A DNA stretch of 64,000 nt from Pegea sp. RAD2-039. Lineage: Eukaryota; Chordata; Thaliacea; Salpida; Salpidae. A program made the translations under genes and the position numbers. Under the pieces are notes generated by a model. The model worked only from the letters and a program-made list of their open reading frames with translations, did not search any database and was not told the origin of the DNA. The stretch lies in contig JAQGEQ010000084.1 of assembly GCA_034620365.1 (NCBI GenBank), positions 2,790,001-2,854,000 of the forward strand. Direction: 5' to 3'. Shown here in pieces: positions 61,957 through 64,000 of the stretch. Numbering within the stretch: the stretch's first letter is position 1; each line of letters starts with the position of its first letter.

Positions 61957-62795
61957 TTTGTATTTAATTCTTATATTTAGTTTTTAATTTAACTCTTCTA
62001 TCAATTTTTTGATCTTAAGGAAATTTGTTTTTCGAAGCTGTCGTCTTTTTCATGCTAAGTTAATTGATATAAAATATTTTTTCTTTAATAACAAATAGTT
62101 GCATCACAAAAGTGACTGTATGCAAAAAAACCGTCACTTTCTAGTTTACCGATATTTAGTAATAGTAAGATGCATAAAAGATGATTACTTTTCATTTTCA
62201 AAGTTTTCACTTAACCGTGTCCCTTTTGATCTAAATCGTTCATGACTTAATAATTGTAATATCTTTTGAATTTAAAGTAATTTTAACAAATCTTAGCCTA
62301 ACTTTTTGTCAACGAAATATTTTTGTGATTTTTTTGGCCTGCTTCGGTCGAGAACGGTAATGCATTTGTATACCAGGGCAAAAGTTGTGGAGATGCAGTT
62401 GTTGGCCATGCAGCTAGGCACGGCTGGCGTAGCAGGAGCTGCCCGAACGACGCTGAGTACAGCGACAAACTGCCCACAAAATGTATTTGTGATAAACTTA
62501 TAGAAATTGTAGTTATGTGGAGGTCAAGTTTGAGATCAACTTACAAAATAAGGGTTTAGAAGAGACTCAACTACTAGATACTTGAATCTGTTTAAAAATA
62601 AACAAATCTCACTATAAATGCATTCTGAACATACATTTGTAACCATCTAATCTTTTAAACCTGTCTGACTTCAACCATTTACAACTTAGACGTAATTTTG
62701 TGAAAATTAATTTTTGATACACCGCATCGAAAAAAAAACACAAAGAAAACAAAAGTAAAATCAATGATTGATGCGGTGTGAGTTGAGTGGTGGGC
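61957..62795. other. intergenic between the unknown gene and SETDB1, with a GC-rich island
   Basis: About 840 bases. AT-rich except for the island at 62337-62480, which is described separately. It should hold the promoter of the 250-aa gene (leftward) and the SETDB1 3' UTR. Confidence 0.5.
62337..62480. other. GC-rich island with open frames on the plus strand
   Basis: About 144 bases (roughly CCTGCTTCGGTCGAGAACGG to AGCGACAAACTGCCCAC) are near balanced GC inside an otherwise AT-rich spacer. Two plus frames are open across it. One starts at ATG 62306 and gives a 65-aa frame with MQLLAMQLGTAGVAGAARTT. The other has spaced Cys (GKSCGDAVVGHAARHGW, then RSCPNDAEYSDKLPTKCICD). No family recognised and no clear splice borders. 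It could be a lone exon, a transposon scrap or foreign sequence. Confidence 0.35.
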
Positions 62796-64000
62796 TCATA
62801 ACAGTTTCCTCCGACAATTAGAAGCCCCACAGAAGCATTTTATAGTACGTCCTGTCACACTTCCAGGTTCATAGTTATAATCCCAGGTAAGTTCAGTACC
62901 AGCTTTGACAAGTCTGCAACAAACCAAGTGTCATGATAACTGGCAAGTTTTATTAAAAAACATCTAACTCTGACGTGAAGAATGAAACAGTAGGAAAGCG
63001 CACATCATGAGTATCGATAAAGATGTTCTTAACCAGAAGGTTTGGCGCACATGAATGGTTGAAATATCTCCCTAGATTTCCTTCATATTTAGCATCGATT
63101 ATATAGGACTCTTCTTCATTAAAGAATCTGTAAGATGATCTCAGATGAGATTAGATCAAATTATCAAGAGATCTACCTTCTAGATGAGTGTTCCTCGGTG
63201 AGCTTTACTTTTTCTTTTTTATCGGAAACACTAGGTTCCGGCTTTACTATTTTTTTCCTCTTTTTTCTTCTCTTCTTTTTCTTACCCTGAAACATTCAAA
63301 CCATCAAACTGCAAATTGATCCATCAAAATGTTCAACTTTTTACTCCTAGGTTGAAACTCACAGTTTTGATCGGAATCCGCAAATGTGAAATTGAGGTTC
63401 TGCACAAAACATTTAAGCGATTACATAATCTCGTTAGACAAATTCGAACAACTTCAAGACTTACTCTGCATCGGAACAAGTATCAGTTGTAGAGTGTTCA
63501 GCATCCGAAAAGTCTAAATAATACAAGATGTAAGAAATATGTAACTAGATGAAAACAAGCAATCACTCAAAGGTTCTTTTTCGGCATCAGGCCCACTTTC
63601 AAATCCGCTCTCAGCTCGCTCCTTATCCATCTTCTCTTGCTCAGCAACCTCCAAAAAGTCTACTAATTGATCTAGTAACAGAGATCTCGAAACAATTACC
63701 TCGATATGATCCAACACAGCGAAATATTCATCTCCGAACTCTTGCCCCTTTTTATCAGCGATAGATTCCGTTTGTATCCTGCCTATATTCACATATTCAA
63801 ATTATTGATGTCAAATAAAGAGATGAAGACCTGTGTAGTTGCAAATAAAGGTACCACTGGCCAGATCATCTAGGCATCTAACTCCCCAACCCTTTTTGTT
63901 GGTTTTAAACAGCTGCAAACGACTTTGGATTCCATTTTGAACAACTCTGTTATGACATCGATTGTCACATGAACAATTTTTATTGCATTCGTAAATTCTG
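62796..64000 (-). CDS. SETDB1: histone H3K9 methyltransferase SETDB1, 3' exons (5' end outside the window)
   Basis: Exons visible: 63831-64000 (partial), 63567-63782, 63465-63513, 63363-63399, 63177-63286, 62969-63127 and 62796-62913, with phases consistent. The first part reads [20 protein letters not shown] (end of pre-SET, zinc-binding Cys), then [20 protein letters not shown] and [12 protein letters not shown] (SET, first half). An insertion of ~120 residues, acidic then very basic ([11 protein letters not shown]), splits the SET domain, the hallmark of SETDB1. The second half has [20 protein letters not shown] (cofactor NHSC motif), [12 protein letters not shown] (catalytic Tyr region) and post-[11 protein letters not shown]. 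Nuclear enzyme for H3K9 methylation and silencing, including of transposons. The 37- and 49-bp exons are inferred from phase. Confidence 0.93.

Noticed and set aside
1..64000. CRISPR arrays, bacterial operons, insertion sequences, tRNA genes
   Set aside because: Looked for by eye and not found; the gene structure is animal nuclear. A tRNA or small RNA scan was not possible, so small RNA genes could have been missed.

Overview
The window is nuclear DNA of an animal. Evidence: dense spliceosomal introns (down to about 49 bp), AT-rich spacers, a motile-cilium gene (CFAP57), a synaptic-type RhoGAP with PDZ and C2 domains (SYD-1 type), SETDB1 with a split SET domain, and CR1-like non-LTR retrotransposons with a PHD-finger ORF1. 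I cannot name the species. Protein conservation is high, introns are short and many, and invertebrate-type families are present, so a slowly evolving AT-rich non-vertebrate such as a cnidarian, tunicate or similar is possible. This is inference only.

Layout, left to right. 1-3.7 kb: three minus-strand genes, RBM28 (5' exon only), RABIF/MSS4 and an intronless GDE2-type glycerophosphodiester phosphodiesterase. 5.6-6.4 kb: a five-exon gene for an unrecognised 176-aa Cys-rich protein. 9.1-15.5 kb: CFAP57 in 25 exons. 16.1-20.5 kb: two internally deleted copies of one CR1-like LINE family. 21.1-22.3 kb: a P-loop sulfotransferase-like gene. 23.4-23.8 kb: a decayed LINE fragment. 24.4-26.6 kb: NUBPL. 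29.0-33.8 kb: TTLL7 (plus strand). 36.4-47.8 kb: a SYD-1/SYDE homologue. 53.2-57.1 kb: a CYP3-like cytochrome P450. 59.3-60.7 kb: MND1 (plus strand). 60.75-61.96 kb: an unrecognised 250-aa protein, tail to tail with MND1. 62.8-64 kb: the 3' part of SETDB1.

Exon models were built by hand from GT(GC)-AG borders, reading-frame phase and remembered family similarity. For every complete multi-exon gene the exon lengths sum to a whole number of codons with no internal stop: CFAP57 1228 aa, the sulfotransferase 280, NUBPL 311, TTLL7 922, SYD-1 1248, P450 504, MND1 205, and the two unknowns 176 and 250. UTRs were not determined.

The genes do not form one pathway. They are housekeeping (RBM28 ribosome biogenesis, NUBPL complex I assembly), cytoskeletal and ciliary (CFAP57, TTLL7), signalling (RABIF, GDPD, SYD-1), meiotic (MND1) and chromatin (SETDB1) genes. 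I found no CRISPR array, operon or tRNA. I see no convincing new multi-gene system. The best candidates for something undescribed are the two small genes, a cluster of TGACGTCA palindromes confined to the SYD-1 locus, and GC-rich islands that no gene explains.
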